A DNA stretch of 64,000 nucleotides from Diphasiastrum complanatum (GCA_029204225.1 CM055099.1:45219489-45283488); one strand, 5' to 3'. Shown: positions 8,879-20,925, counted from the stretch's first letter. A program made the numbers and translations. The notes: a model not told the origin generated them from the sequence alone.

Positions 8879-11131
8879 ATGAAAGACTTTTGTGAGATCA
8901 ATGGTATTAAGTTACAATACACTTGTTCCTACACCCCTCAACAAAATGGGGTGGCCGAGAGGAAAAATAGGAGTCTATGTGAGTGTGCAAAGTCCTTGAG
9001 GCTTGATGCATCACTTCCCATCTCATTTTGGGGAGAAGCCATAACATGTGCTAATTATTTGTGTAATAGACTTCCTAGTAGTGCTATAGATGGGATCTCA
9101 CCTTATCAAGCCTTGTTTGATAAGAAACCCAATGTAAAATATTTTAAGATCTTTGGATGTACTTGTTATGTACACATTCCTTTGGAGACTAGAAGGAAAG
9201 AAGATGCTACCTCCTTCAAAGGAATCTTTGTTGGCTATGGAGAAAATAGCAAGGGATATAGGATATATGATCCTACATCCAAGAAAGTAAAGGTAAGCAA
9301 GGATGTACTTTTTGATGAGTCACAATTTGCTAAGAGCTTGTCAAATGGATCTAACCCATTGTGCATTGAAGATCTTGACAAATCCGAGGAGGATCTTGAC
9401 AAACCCGAGGAGGATCATGACAAACCCGAGGATGGAGATTTGGATCCAAGTCAAAAGGGGCCAAGAAGATCATCAAGGAGCAAGGCCGAGCCCTCAAGGC
9501 TTACCTATGTGGACAAGGGAAAGCAAAAGGAAGGCTCTACATCTTCTACCTCTTACTCTTTTTTAGCTACATTGATTGAAGAACCATCATCTTTTGAAGA
9601 AGCATGTAAATCTAAAGTTTGGAGAGATGCAATGCAAGTAGAGTATGATGCATTAGAAGAAAATCATACTTGGAATCTTGTAAATCTTCCAAGAGGAAAG
9701 AAACCACTTGCATGTAAGTGGATTTATAGAATTAAGTACAATCAAGATGGATCTATTAGTAAATACAAAGCTAGGCTTGTTGCTAAGGGATTTCTTCAAA
9801 TAAAAGGATTGGATTATGAAGAAACATTTGCACCTGTAGCTAAGCTTGTAACTATTAGATTAATCATTTGCATTGCTACTTTGTTCAAATGGGATCTCTA
9901 CCAAATGGATGTGACAAATGCCTTCTTGAATGGCTTCTTAGAAGAGGAAATCTACATGATGCAACCCGAGGGCTTCATCAAGATTGGTGAGGAGCAAAAG
10001 GTGTGCTACTTAAGGAAGAGCCTATATGGCTTGAAGCAAGCACCTAGAGCTTGGTACTCTAGGTTGCATGATTTTCTCTATTCCCTTGGCTTTGTACTAA
10101 GTGCTTATGAACCTTCTTTATATTTCAAATGTAATGAAGGAAAGATCATCATTTTGGTTCTTTATGTTGATGACATCATTATGACAGGAAATGATGATGA
10201 TGGCATAGGCAAAGTAAAAGTTGACTTATCTAGTGAGTTCAAGATGGTAGATCTAGGCTTCCTAAAGTTTATACTTGGGATAGAAGTGTCTAGAAGTAGC
10301 AATTGTACTTTCATAAGTCAATCTAAGTATGCTACTTCCATTCTTGAAAGATTTGGTATGAAAGATTGTAAGGGGATTGACACCCCTATGGAGCATGTTG
10401 TGAAAGCAACTAATGAAGGTGATGAAGCATCCTTTGAGGACATCACTCTCTTTAGGAAGCTTATAGGCTCTCTAATCTATTTAACCATCACTAGACCTGA
10501 CTTAAGTTTTTGTGTAAGCAAGTTGAGTCAAAGTATGCAAGCTCCTTTAATTCATCATTGGAAAAGTGCCAAGAGAGTACTTAGATATGTTTCTAGTACT
10601 AGATTTTTTGGTATACTTTATGAAGGATCTAACTTGCACTTGAGAGCCTACTCGGATTCAGATTTTGCAGGTGACAAGATGGATAGGAAGTCCATTAGTG
10701 CATTTGCAACATTTCTTTGTGGAGGAGTGATATCTTGGCTTTCCAAAAAGCAAGATACAATCTCACTATCTTCTTGTGAAGCCGAGTACAAGGCATTGAC
10801 TTCAACAACCAAAGAGCTCTTATGGCTAAGAAGACTCTTGATGGAACTACATGTGCTAGAGGCCGAGGAGATCCCTTACATATTTTGTGACAATCAAGCT
10901 TCTCAACAAATTGCTTCAAATCCTATCTTCCATGCTAGAACAAAGCATATTGAGATAGCTCACCACTTTGTGAGGGAGAAGGTACAATCCAAGGAAGTGC
11001 AACTACATCATGTACCATCATCCGAATGCATAGCTGATATCTTAACCAAACCATTGTCCAAAGATCCATTTTTTAAGTTAAGATATGCTCTTGGAATTGT
11101 AGATAGATGTACACTAGATTTGCCAAGTTAG
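8879..11131 (+). CDS. Copia polyprotein, second part: integrase C-terminus, reverse transcriptase, RNase H
   Basis: This is a 750-codon frame. It starts in the integrase core (TPQQNGVAERKNR near residue 21, with the catalytic Glu). It continues through the Copia GKxxY-type C-terminal region, an acidic linker with three repeats of DLDKPEED type (about residues 161-180), and the RVT_2 reverse transcriptase. The RT has the QMDVTNAFLNG and LYVDDII blocks (catalytic Asp431 and Asp432). RNase H follows (SDSDFAGD near residue 590, SSCEAEYKAL, DNQAS). The C-terminus ends near the usual KLRYALGI block. All catalytic residues expected are visible. The first ATG is not the true start, because the segment is the continuation of the frame broken at 8850. 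Confidence 0.93.
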   Translation: MKDFCEINGIKLQYTCSYTPQQNGVAERKNRSLCECAKSLRLDASLPISFWGEAITCANYLCNRLPSSAIDGISPYQALFDKKPNVKYFKIFGCTCYVHIPLETRRKEDATSFKGIFVGYGENSKGYRIYDPTSKKVKVSKDVLFDESQFAKSLSNGSNPLCIEDLDKSEEDLDKPEEDHDKPEDGDLDPSQKGPRRSSRSKAEPSRLTYVDKGKQKEGSTSSTSYSFLATLIEEPSSFEEACKSKVWRDAMQVEYDALEENHTWNLVNLPRGKKPLACKWIYRIKYNQDGSISKYKARLVAKGFLQIKGLDYEETFAPVAKLVTIRLIICIATLFKWDLYQMDVTNAFLNGFLEEEIYMMQPEGFIKIGEEQKVCYLRKSLYGLKQAPRAWYSRLHDFLYSLGFVLSAYEPSLYFKCNEGKIIILVLYVDDIIMTGNDDDGIGKVKVDLSSEFKMVDLGFLKFILGIEVSRSSNCTFISQSKYATSILERFGMKDCKGIDTPMEHVVKATNEGDEASFEDITLFRKLIGSLIYLTITRPDLSFCVSKLSQSMQAPLIHHWKSAKRVLRYVSSTRFFGILYEGSNLHLRAYSDSDFAGDKMDRKSISAFATFLCGGVISWLSKKQDTISLSSCEAEYKALTSTTKELLWLRRLLMELHVLEAEEIPYIFCDNQASQQIASNPIFHARTKHIEIAHHFVREKVQSKEVQLHHVPSSECIADILTKPLSKDPFFKLRYALGIVDRCTLDLPS

Positions 11132-11144
11132 AAGTGAGGAGGAG
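11132..11144 (+). other. Polypurine tract
   Basis: AAGTGAGGAGGAG lies between the stop codon at 11129-11131 and the 3' LTR start. It is the expected primer for plus-strand DNA synthesis. Confidence 0.9.
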
Positions 11145-12006
11145 TGTTGAAAATTGTCACTTCTCACTTGACATTGGTTCATGTAAATATTGATCAAACA
11201 TTAGAATATGTTGATGATATGATTTCACACGTGTGGAGCATGTTCCCATGTGTGAAAGGATGTACTTTTCATGTTTGTATATATCCAAATTGATTTTGTA
11301 TCATTCTAGTTAGTGTGAACATGAAATGACTAGTTTTTAGTCAAGTTGACTAGTCACCTACAAATTAGCTTTTCCTTGCATGTGCATGAGTAAATGCTCC
11401 CACATGGCAAGTGGATGTTCACATGTGTGTATAGAGTACTAGAAGATAAGAGTTGACCATTTTCCTTAGATCCTATTTTGTAGGGAATATTCCTATATTC
11501 TAGGAGACTAGCTTTTTGGATTTTAGTCATATTCTAGAAGGTCAACTATTGGATAAGGATCAAGGATGGATCAAATGGATAGATATGAGTGATGTGGCAC
11601 TCTTCACACGTGTGAAGGCCTGCTGGACTGTACCAGACTCATGGATGTACTTGATCCATAAAAGGATCATCATTTTGCTAAGAAAATTGATGAGACTTTT
11701 GCACTCTACACTTTTGTGAGATTTCTAGTCATTTGTCTTGTGATTTTTATGCATGATTGCTATCTAGTATCATTGTACTTGTTGTTTCAGGTGCAGGCCG
11801 TACAGTGGACAGTACTCCACACGTGTGAAGCCGCTCTCACTAAAAAATGATGTGTTGATCCATTGCTCTTGCTTAAATCCAAGTGTAGTGAATCTAGATC
11901 AAGATCTAATGTGTAGAACTTGATAGATTCATTGATTAAGCAACCAATAACTCTCTATGATTGTAAAGTACAATCATTATTGTCCTAAAAACTGTAAAAT
12001 TTATCA
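11145..12006 (+). repeat. 3' LTR of the intact Copia element
   Basis: 862 bp from TGTTGAAAATTG to TTATCA. Read line by line it shows no difference from the 5' LTR at 5695-6556. Confidence 0.97.
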
Positions 12007-12011
12007 CTAAC
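12007..12011. repeat. Target site duplication CTAAC (right)
   Basis: A perfect copy of 5690-5694, directly after the 3' LTR. Confidence 0.95.
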
Positions 12012-12700
12012 TATATAATTCTACCATCAAAGCAAGGAGGAGCACCTATGCAAGAAAGCATGGAAGCAAAAACAAAACAAAGAAAAAGGGTCACCCCTTT
12101 ATCATAGCCCTTTGCCTTGATGTATGTTAATGGATAGATTATGGCATGTGTATGGCAAGGAATGGCATTGGTATGGGATTTGGGGCAGTTCGCTAGACCA
12201 TAGGATTTTTGGTATTCAAAACTCTTAGTGGAGGCCCTTTGGAGTTGGATGTGACTCCTCCATAATATCTTCCCAAGTGGCATGCATGTCACCAAGATCT
12301 TTTCTTTTGGTCAAGCCTACATTTTGCATTTTCTTCCTATGGGGTTTTCCATGGTTTTGGAGATGGCTATGAGAACTTCAAAGTTATGTCATTCAAAAGG
12401 AGCTACCCTCCTTGGAAGACTTGCAAAGTGTATTGGTAGTCAAGGAGCTTAAACCAACCAAGATGAAGTGAAGGAGAAGTGCATGTCCCAACTCTAATGA
12501 TGAAGAAGGGGGGTACTTTATCAAACTCAAGTGTAGAGGCAAAGCAAATGGAGACAACAAGCAAAGTTTGAGGTAAAACTCAAAGGAATAAGGCGAATTT
12601 GTCTTTTGTTGTTATTATAGACAAATAATATGTCAAATGTTTCTATTATAAGAACCATGTCATTATGCAATAATATTTTAAGAAGAATGAAATCAAGGAA
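12012..12700. other. Flanking DNA, nothing recognised
   Basis: Right target flank of the intact Copia element. Only short open frames are present and none matches a known family by eye. Confidence 0.4.
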
Positions 12701-13404
12701 GTTGGTAATCAAAATTAATTTCATCAATTATTATGATGATGAAGCTGTGAAAAATATCAACTAGTTACGTTGAATATATTTGGCAAATTTGAGGCCAATA
12801 TGCATTTTTATCTTAAAGATAGACTTTATAAAGCTAATAAGGCCTAAGAATAGTGGATTTACTTTTTTTGGAAACTTATGCAAGCTCATAAAGCCGCATA
12901 TAGACCTCTTGATATTGGTTCAAATACATGCATTGAATCTAGTCATGTTAGATCTAGGTTTTGTTAAAAATCTAGAAACTCCATAAGTTGATAAGCTTGT
13001 GCAAGAACATCCAAATAGGGAAAGAGGATGTTATAAATAGGCTACAAGCATGGGAGAAACCCATCTCTCTCATTATTCTCTCATTCATTCTTATGGAAAA
13101 TATCACTTCGGGTTTCTACATCCATTTTTGCATCTTGGTGTTGATGTAGTGAGATTTTGTGTAGAATGCTATTTTTCTTATGTGTATGGATCCACATGTG
13201 TGAGTACTATTGTTTTACTATTTTTGTATAGACAAAAATAGTAAATGATCATATCTACGTGTTTATGACAAGTTCTTATTGAGTTTTCATCTTCTATGTG
13301 TAACAGATGCATGATTTCTACATTTGTAATGAAACTAGATGTGTTCTCCAAAAATAGCTAAAGATCAAAGGGCATAATCAGATCTTTGTGATCTGATTTT
13401 ATCA
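12701..13404 (+). repeat. Probable LTR of a related Copia element (left edge unknown)
   Basis: The right end TTTATCA is followed two bases later by a perfect PBS at 13407, so an LTR ends at 13404. Its last 150 bp resemble the end of the 5695 LTR family in layout (GATCTGATT text, then TTATCA). The left edge given is arbitrary, since no clear TG start or polypurine tract was found. Confidence 0.5.
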
Positions 13405-13406
13405 CT

Positions 13407-13418
13407 TGGTATCAGAGC
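13407..13418 (+). other. Primer binding site (initiator tRNA-Met)
   Basis: TGGTATCAGAGC, identical to the PBS at 6557. Confidence 0.85.
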
Positions 13419-13575
13419 TTTGCAGGCTATATTTGGAGGAGAAGCCAATTCTAGTGAGTGATTTGGATGGGCCATCAATTCTAGAGTGTGCTAGAGTGAT
13501 GCCTTGTCATAATCAAGTATTTTCAAGCGTAGAATGGGGATCTTTGTGATCCAAAGCTCAATTTAGGTCAAAATA
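13419..13575 (+). mobile_element. Leader fragment in direct orientation
   Basis: It shares CCAATTCTAGTGAG, TCTAGAGTGATG and CTTGTAATCA-like words in order with the leader of the intact Copia element (6630-6690). It ends where the inverted fragment begins, so two leader pieces face each other here. Confidence 0.55.
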
Positions 13576-14137
13576 CTTGGAGTTATTCCATCCTCACTTT
13601 CCAAATTGAATAATTTGTGGAAGTGAGTCTCTCACTTGATTCCAACAAATAACCACCCATGGATGACATTGTAGAATGAATGCTCTTCTAAAATCACAAA
13701 GATTTCTAAATTTTAAAGATCTATGAAAGGCCTAAAGCTCACAAGATTGCCTATGGCCTTGTCTCTATCAAACTAGCACACAAGCTTGAATGATACGCAC
13801 TTAGATCTTGACAAAAATTCCTAGCTTTCACTCTCACAAAAAATTTTGTTTTACACTTTTCTTAGAGGCCAACTAAGAATCTGAACAAATCAGCCTCTTA
13901 GATTTGATCTTAAACTCCAAAAAGAAATGCTTCAATGATCCAAAATTCTATTTGGTCATAGGCATTAGCTAGATTGAATCTAGCTCAATACTATGCTTCA
14001 AAAAGCACTAAAAATGAACTAGAATTGAAATTATAGGACCAAAAAACACAAAGTAACTTGAAATGAAAGTTGTTGTACGGTTTCACACGTGTGAAACCGT
14101 ACATACACAGCCTCCAAGTCGATTTGATACAAATAGC
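13576..14137 (-). mobile_element. Inverted fragment of Copia leader and gag start
   Basis: Read on the minus strand this matches about 6680-7245 of the intact element: the leader with GTTTCACACGTGTGAAAC, then the gag start with the same codons for residues 1 to about 30 (one gag codon region carries a small indel). It lies in opposite orientation to the intact element, whose 3' LTR ends 1.6 kb to the left. There are multiple substitutions, so this piece is older than, or from a different copy than, the intact element. Confidence 0.85.
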
Positions 14138-14554
14138 AGATGTGAGGACTCTACGTATCGCTAGAAATTAGGCCATCTATTAGGTTCTGACTGTCACCGA
14201 TTAAGGGACAACCAAATTATTGTTATCTACCAATTCTACGGTTGCTGCAAATAACCTACACTGAGAATCTAATGTTTGCTTGAAATCACAAGTCTTTGAA
14301 GGTCATAATACATCTCCAACAAGTTTCATGAATACTGTGAAGGTGAAAAAATAAAGAGAGAGTTTTCTTGTGCTTATTCTCCATGGTCTTTCGAGATCTT
14401 GGGACAGTCTTGAAACGATGTGGATCGACATAACAGAGGAAATTCTCATCCTCGTATTCTCAACCTTCCTCCAAGGTAAACACCTGAAGAGGTTCAATCT
14501 CAATTTCACTACAAATTCCTTGCAGTGGTTCTTGGGGCATAGCCTTAGGCTCAT
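14138..14554. other. Nothing recognised
   Basis: AT-rich, with small overlapping open frames and no recognisable domain, between the inverted fragment and the LTR of the next element. Confidence 0.4.
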
Positions 14555-14921
14555 CTCAAAGAAACACTGTACATATAGAGTATTCACAAACTGCATGAAA
14601 AGGCAGGTGTCCTAAAATTGGCCTACCACCTGTCAAACTAAGGTCGGGCCCAATATGGCCAAATTCGACCGACAAACTTGGGACATGCCCCCAAGTATAG
14701 CAAGTACTGTAAGTAACTCTATACATCTTAATTTTCCTACCAAAATGGCTACTCGGCTAACCCAAGTAGCCGGCTACGGGATCAGTTCCCGACTGATATA
14801 ATGATGGTGGGTCACGTCCCGAACACAACCATATACAATAAACCAAATAAACTGTACAATAATTACATCATCACATTTAGAGCTTATACTAATGAAACAT
14901 ATCACAACCTGATTTCTAACT
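14555..14921 (-). repeat. 3' LTR of the LARD-like element (truncated)
   Basis: Homologous to 19585-20061 but lacking the outer 100 bp present there, and lacking an insert of about 110 bp found at 19741-19880 in the right copy. Scattered differences indicate an old insertion. Confidence 0.7.
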
Positions 14922-17900
14922 CTCTTGCTTAAGCTTAAATGTGATAGGAGTAAATAAATACAAACTATAGCAATGTCTGGAGTGTCCAAAAGATGTTATG
15001 CATATCCCTGCTACCCTATACTTGGACTCACACTCAAGCACACCAACAAACCACCAGGTTTGACTCACAAAGTATCATGTAAACACAATGCTCATACAGA
15101 GAGTCTACCATACTCTCGACCAAGTGACTCATCCCCAATCCCGACTCGAACACAATTGGACCACATGAGCGACATGGCTCAAACTGAGGAAATCCCACTG
15201 CCACCATGAGACTTACATCCTATCAGACACTTACAAATCTGTAAAGCTGACATAAATGAGCGACTGAAGCTCAATCTGAGGAAATCTTACTGCCACCATA
15301 AGATTGTAACCTCACCAGATAGATAGCTAGTAGACATAATGACAAGTCAATGAGCATCCAATGACTACTTTGTTCCACTGTAGCAAATGCATAACCACAT
15401 ACGACTCCGACTCAGATCTAGACTCCCGTGACAAGATAACATGCAACCCCACACACACTCATGCAAACCAACACGAATGATAAAGCGTCAAATACATGAC
15501 CAAGGCCTGTCCATAAGTGGTATCTTGTCGTACCAACACATGTGCCACCTGTAGATCTGTTGCTACACCACTGTCACCAAATCAGGTCTCCAACCATAGC
15601 CCGCACCTGTAACAAGATGCCCTCATGTCCAAGCATATCCAAATGTCCAATAAGTCCTGAAAGTTGATCCCCATCCATTACTCATGCTCCAAGCACAAGA
15701 GTCTACCAAGGACTCAATGAATGAATGTACGCAAAGCTCACCATAGGCTATACTTGAGTAGCTCGCCCATCTCCTCAAGATACTGATGATGATTTGCCTC
15801 TCCTACATCTCATGTAAGCTCAATTTTCCATGATTGATGTTGCAACTCTGATTTGACCATTATATAGGCCTCCTACCAAGGAGCCTATCTCACCAACACT
15901 GTATCTATCATTGCACCTAAGACAAAGCAAATGCAAACTATATCCACTATCGTGATGAACAACTCACCCATGATCCATAGCATATTAGGTAGGATAGCTC
16001 TAGAACCCTGTACCATGTACCATCTGATCACCAAGTATCCATTACCCGTTGATAGCTCCCCAAGAATCTTCCACCTATAGTGCAACTAGACTCCAATTGG
16101 ATCTAACCAAAAACTGCATCCTACTTACCAAAAGATGATGAATAGAAATAACATGTGATGCCAACTTGGAGATTACTGTGCATATAACCATGCAGATCAC
16201 CTGATCACTTGCCAAAGTATCAACTACTACTCTCTGAGCAACCATCTCCATCCTTGTCGGCTCACAGCCATGGACACGCTGGATCTACATCACCTTGTAA
16301 TGCACTCCATGCCCTCAGGATATGTACCACCCCAGGTACACTCCATGCCACCTACCTCCAAGTAGGCTTGATCCGTCTCTAGATCACCATGCTACTATCC
16401 AAGCCGATCGCCAAAGCATCACCTGCTCCTCTTGGCTCCTAGCAGTGTCGCTCGCTCTCCCTGGCTATGTGCCACCCAAGATCATGCCAACGCAAGCTCA
16501 TCTATGAGTCGCCGCTCACGGGATCCCGAGACTAATGTCTCTCTGATCGTACTAAGGTATATGGCTCTGAGTGACTCCCTCGAGGCTTTCCCATGATTTC
16601 ACCACCTGAGAATCTACACCATGGAAATTCCAACACCTGTGCCAAGCCTAGACTCCTGCAAATATGGCCAAATGCATGAAAGCTATAGGTAGCTTATCCA
16701 TGCCCATGATGGTATATGCCTCTCCGTCAATGCCAATGTCCAAAACTGGCCCCATGCTGTAATGCCAACCTGCACTCCCACATGAGCACACCATGAAGTC
16801 CTCACCATCAATGTCCCCTCTAGCAGATCGCTAGCAAAACACCCATCATGGTGCTTGCCCTCTGATCACACCCTGTGCGACCTCCATCAGCTCTTCAACC
16901 TAGAGTCGGCTCTCAAAGCTTCACGCTTTGCCCATTTGTGTTTGCAGTGTCCTGATTCCATCATGAAACACTCCTATAAGTCTTTTCCATGCCAATGACT
17001 CAAGTCCAATATGAAATAGTTGCCCCCTAATGATCACCCCATGTCATTCTGCAGTGCTATCCCTACCAGGTATCCCAATGTCATCCCTGATCACAAAGAT
17101 TTGAGCATCTACCCTGTAGTGCCCACCTGTATTCCCCCAAGCTAGCTCCAAGCTGCTCCTATGAATGGTTCCAAACCACTCCCTGAGAATACACTAAGAT
17201 GTGAACTCCAAAGCCACCATCAAGTCCCTCACATGACTATGCATGCCAATATCCCTCCAATGAACCTGTGAGATCTTTCATGGCCCAAACCAAATGATTT
17301 GCACCCTACTATCACTGGAATCTGCATCCTTGATGCAATTATGATATGGAAAATTGACTTGACTTACCCAAAATAGGCAGTTGAAGTGTATCTCCTTGAT
17401 GACAAAATTGATGCATTGCTCCACAACTACAATGACTTGATCAAAATTGAATTACTAATTGCAAAATCGCAAAATCATCACACTTACCACTCGCCAAGGG
17501 CGTCCAAAGTGTGATTACTGACCCATCCTTCATCCTCCATGTGTCCCACACACAGTTTGTCCAATGCAAGTCCGCTATCTTGCCAATGGCTTCCAACTAG
17601 CACCATCGTGCACTTCCATCACCTGTGACCGCCAAAATGTGTGTACCTCCAAGCTAGCCCATATTTCTCTCCGAACGAGAAATTTTCAAGCTACAGATGT
17701 GTGCGTCAATGCAGCTATCACTTGACTCGACAATGCCACTATCTATCATACCTATGAGAGCGTTCCTCCAAAATTCCACTTGATGTTGGTTGGTTCTAAC
17801 TCCAAAAGTTGAACCTGATCACAATAATTTTTCACCCGTAACCGGCATGCCATGCCTACCTCTCATCTGTGATTGCTTTCCCTCTCAAAAATTGCTGCCA

Positions 17901-19470
17901 ATGATGAGTAGTCACGTCGCAAAACTGCACTTCCGTCCCCAAAACTAGCTTTCTCCTTACAATTTCGCTACCATTCGCCCCCATACTGCATTTACCACTT
18001 CCAAACACCCTGTCAAGAGTAAGTAATAATGATTTTGAAATGATAATGCCTCATTGTACTGCCCTGTAGCAGGTTTCACCAGCCAAAAATTGCCCGAATT
18101 TGGCCCTACGGTACCCAAATAGCAAATGTAGCCCATAATTAGGTCACCCGCACTCCACTCGATAGAATGGTGATGAAAACACCTCAAAACACGTTCCTCC
18201 TTGTTTGTGATGTTGCTCTGTCTGCTGGATTTGAACAGCCAGCTTCAGAGGTCATTTTGGCCCAAGAATGGCCAAACTAAGTGCCCTCTAGCCAAGGTTA
18301 GGCCCTTCCAAAGGAATTGCTTGCAAAAATGAACTAGAACTTCATTCAGAGTTTCTTAATAAAGAAATGGCATTTCTGCCCTTCAGGTCCAAATTCACAT
18401 TTCAATGTGAAAATTTTTAATGAAAAGAAGGCCTCATTTGCCTTTCATTTTCTCATGGTCCCTTCAACCCTCCTTTACTTGCCATCCAATGGTTCTTCTC
18501 AATTCAGCGGCTCTCAGTCGCTCTCCCTCTCACAGTCTCTACCGTGGATGTGAACTACATGAGATCTGACGGCCTTCTATTCTCTTGTGCACCAAACTAG
18601 ACTCCCTTCGAGGACTATGAACCTTTTCACACTAAGTGCCCTCTCTAGCTGGTGCGAGCGTGCGAGCCCACGACGAGGGTCCTTCTCTCTTCCTTCCATA
18701 ATTCACCTCCATATCTAGGGTTTCAGAAGCTTTCCAACCATTAATCGAATGGTTCCATCGATCTACCTAGAGCATGGTTGTCCATGGTCGTCTGAGGGCA
18801 GGGTCGCTCCATCAAAATGCCCTTCTGGAGCACTTTACAGATCCAAAATAGGTCTACCATGGAGAAAGATCCAGTTCTTTCAGGCTGTAAACCCTAGCCC
18901 TGTGATGAAGAAGAGTTCTTGGATATTTCTCAGGCTTTCCCTGAGCTTCCACTTGCAGCCTCCTGCTCCACTGAGGTCGCCCTACCTCAAGTGTTCTAAT
19001 GCAATTTATGGCTCTTTGATTGGTGTTCAATTGTCCGCTAACAGTCCACTTTTTTGAGAAAGCCTTCAATAGCTCATATAATCTAAAAATTCCGCAATTC
19101 CCTCAGATTTCACCCAATCTGCCCCTGTAAATTGCCATGGCTCTTCATCACTGCTCTTTGCATTCTCATGCACGTCCCGTTGCACCAAACAGCTATCCAC
19201 ACAGTGAATTATGAGGCCACCATCGATGATTTCTCCAAAACCACCGAAACTACAAGCTTCTCCGTGAATTCTCTCCAGAATCCACCTACAACGATCGTTT
19301 TGATCTTCCCTGAAGTTTCGATTGAAGGAACTTTTCTGTCTCCAATCATCTGAACTACCAATACCATGTATGGAGTCCTCTCTCATGAGATGCTCTGAGA
19401 GCTGTTTCTCCTGGTGAAAGATGTTATCCCATAGCTCCACCAGATCATACATACCTGCATCACCCTGACA
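14922..19470 (-). other. Interior of the LARD-like element, no coding family recognised
   Basis: About 4.5 kb without any domain recognised on either strand. Short open frames (for example 18749-19057 plus, and around 19066-19470 minus) are too short and featureless to call. No tandem array or CRISPR-like structure is seen. Confidence 0.5.
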
Positions 19471-19484
19471 CTCTGATACCAAGT

Positions 19485-20061
19485 TGAAATTTTGATAGAA
19501 TCTAGTGCAGTATGCATATCACATCACACAATCACCATAGCCACTCTCACAAGCTCTCAAAGATGGCACAACAAAAGTTAATAGATTACAAAGAAACATT
19601 GTACATATAGGGTATTCACAAACTGCATAAAAAGGTAGGTGTCCTAAAATTGGCCTACCACATGGGCCCAATATGGCCAAATTCAATCGACAAACTTGGA
19701 ACATGCCCCCAAGTATAGCAAGTACTGTAGGAATTGAAACTTGCTTCTTCAAAAGTTCTTGCACTTTCTAATGTTCTTTTTATTCCAAAACTCACCACTT
19801 GTCTACTATGACTGCACTATAATAATAGCACATCTTATTCTGCTAAAAATTTCGTTCTTATAAAGACTATGAAGATTTCCTACCAGTATGGCTACTCGGC
19901 TAACCCAAGTAGCCAGCTACGGGATCAGTTCCCGACTGATATAATGATAGTGGGTCACGTCCCAAACACAACCATATACAGTAAACCAAATAATTGTACA
20001 ATAATTACATCATCACATTTAGAGCTTATACTAATGAATTAGATCACAACCTGATTTCTAA
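19485..20061 (-). repeat. 5' LTR of the LARD-like element
   Basis: The plus strand begins TGAAATTTTGATAG next to the inverted PBS and ends where homology with the left LTR stops (GATTTCTAACT). The end at 20061 is defined by that loss of homology. Confidence 0.65.
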
Positions 20062-20925
20062 CTGGCTAGACACGAATCAGGGTGAAAAGAAATTGGAGGA
20101 AGTTCTCTATGTTCCTACTCTTGATAAAGATCTTCTATCCATAGCTAAGATAGTTGACACAGGAATGTCAGTAACCTTCACAAGGAACTCTTGTATATTT
20201 GTCGATGAAGATTCTGATAACCTGGTTGCCAAAGGAAATAGAGGTGGTAATTTGTATCACTTGAGCATCTGAACTAGAGTTGAACAAGCTATTCAAAGTC
20301 AGGAATCAACAAATAGTTTGTGGCACAAGAGGCTATGTCACATGAACATGGAAGTTCTATACCAAGTCAACAAAAGTCAGAGAATTGAAGGAGTCAAAAT
20401 CAAAAGTCGAGATATTCGAACTATCTGTGAATCCTATCTTAAAGGAAAAATGTCTTAAACATCTTTCAGTAAAGATGTTTATAAAGCAACCAAGGTACTA
20501 GAAATTGTGCATTCAGATATTTGTGGACTATTTGGAGTGTTGCCATTGGGTGATGCAAAATACTTTATAACGTTTATTGATGACTTCAGCAAGTTTGCTG
20601 TAGTATACTTTTCATACAAAATTAGAAGCTTTTTAGAAATTCGTTGAGTATACGAACTGGTTTGAGAAGCAGACAGACAACAAGTTGAAGCAAATTCACA
20701 CAGATCGTGGAGGTGAGTACATTTCAAACGAATTCAAAGCTTTCTATACTGATTGAGGTATTATGCATACAAAGACAGCATCATACACACCTTAGCACAA
20801 TGGGATAGTTGAACAAAGAAAACGTACACTTATGGAAGCTGCAAGGTGTATGATGGCTCATGCAAAAGCACCAAAAGAGTTATGGGCGGAAGCAGTAGCT
20901 ATGTCAAACTATCTTCTATTAGCTA
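20062..20925 (+). pseudogene. Copia protease/integrase fragment
   Basis: Reading frames with several stops give the pre-integrase block (LYVPTLDKDLLSIAK), LWHKRLCHMN, the integrase stretch HSDICG...FITFIDDFSKFA, and a decayed HNGIVEQRKRTLMEAARC. It matches the family of the minus-strand element at 37194-41015 (HSDICG, YITFIDDYSKFA). Stops at about 20458, 20646 and 20792 and missing gag and RT show it is a dead fragment. It stops at about 20925, where Gypsy sequence begins. Confidence 0.85.

Larger units (their letters stand above)
5695..12006 (+). mobile_element. Nearly intact Ty1/Copia retrotransposon (6.3 kb)
   Basis: The element has two LTRs of 862 bp that appear identical over their full length when read line by line, a PBS, a gag-protease-integrase-RT-RNase H order (integrase before RT, diagnostic of Copia), a polypurine tract, and a CTAAC target duplication. 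Identical LTRs mean a very recent insertion or recent conversion. The polyprotein frame is broken once, between 8850 and 8879, inside integrase. An inverted fragment of its leader and gag lies at 13576-14137. Confidence 0.97.
14555..20061 (-). mobile_element. Non-coding LTR element in minus orientation (LARD-like)
   Basis: Two direct repeats bound a 4.5-kb interior: 14555-14921 and 19585-20061 share long runs (for example GGCTACTCGGCTAACCCAAG and GATATAATGATGGTGGGTCA-type text). A minus-strand PBS (TTGGTATCAGAG) sits at about 19471-19483, inside the right repeat, so the element reads right to left. The interior contains no gag or pol by eye and only short open frames, with C-rich plus-strand composition unlike the AT-rich Copia elements nearby. 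The best fit is a large retrotransposon derivative moved in trans by an autonomous partner. It could alternatively be an element whose coding region was replaced by captured host DNA. Confidence 0.7.

Noticed and set aside
8842-8880. Programmed ribosomal frameshift in the intact Copia element
   Set aside because: It lies inside the integrase catalytic core, not at a gag-pol boundary, and no slippery site is visible. A simple indel explains it.
18749-19482. Overlapping short frames on both strands in the LARD-like element as genes
   Set aside because: Neither strand shows a recognisable domain, and the frames overlap each other and the PBS region.
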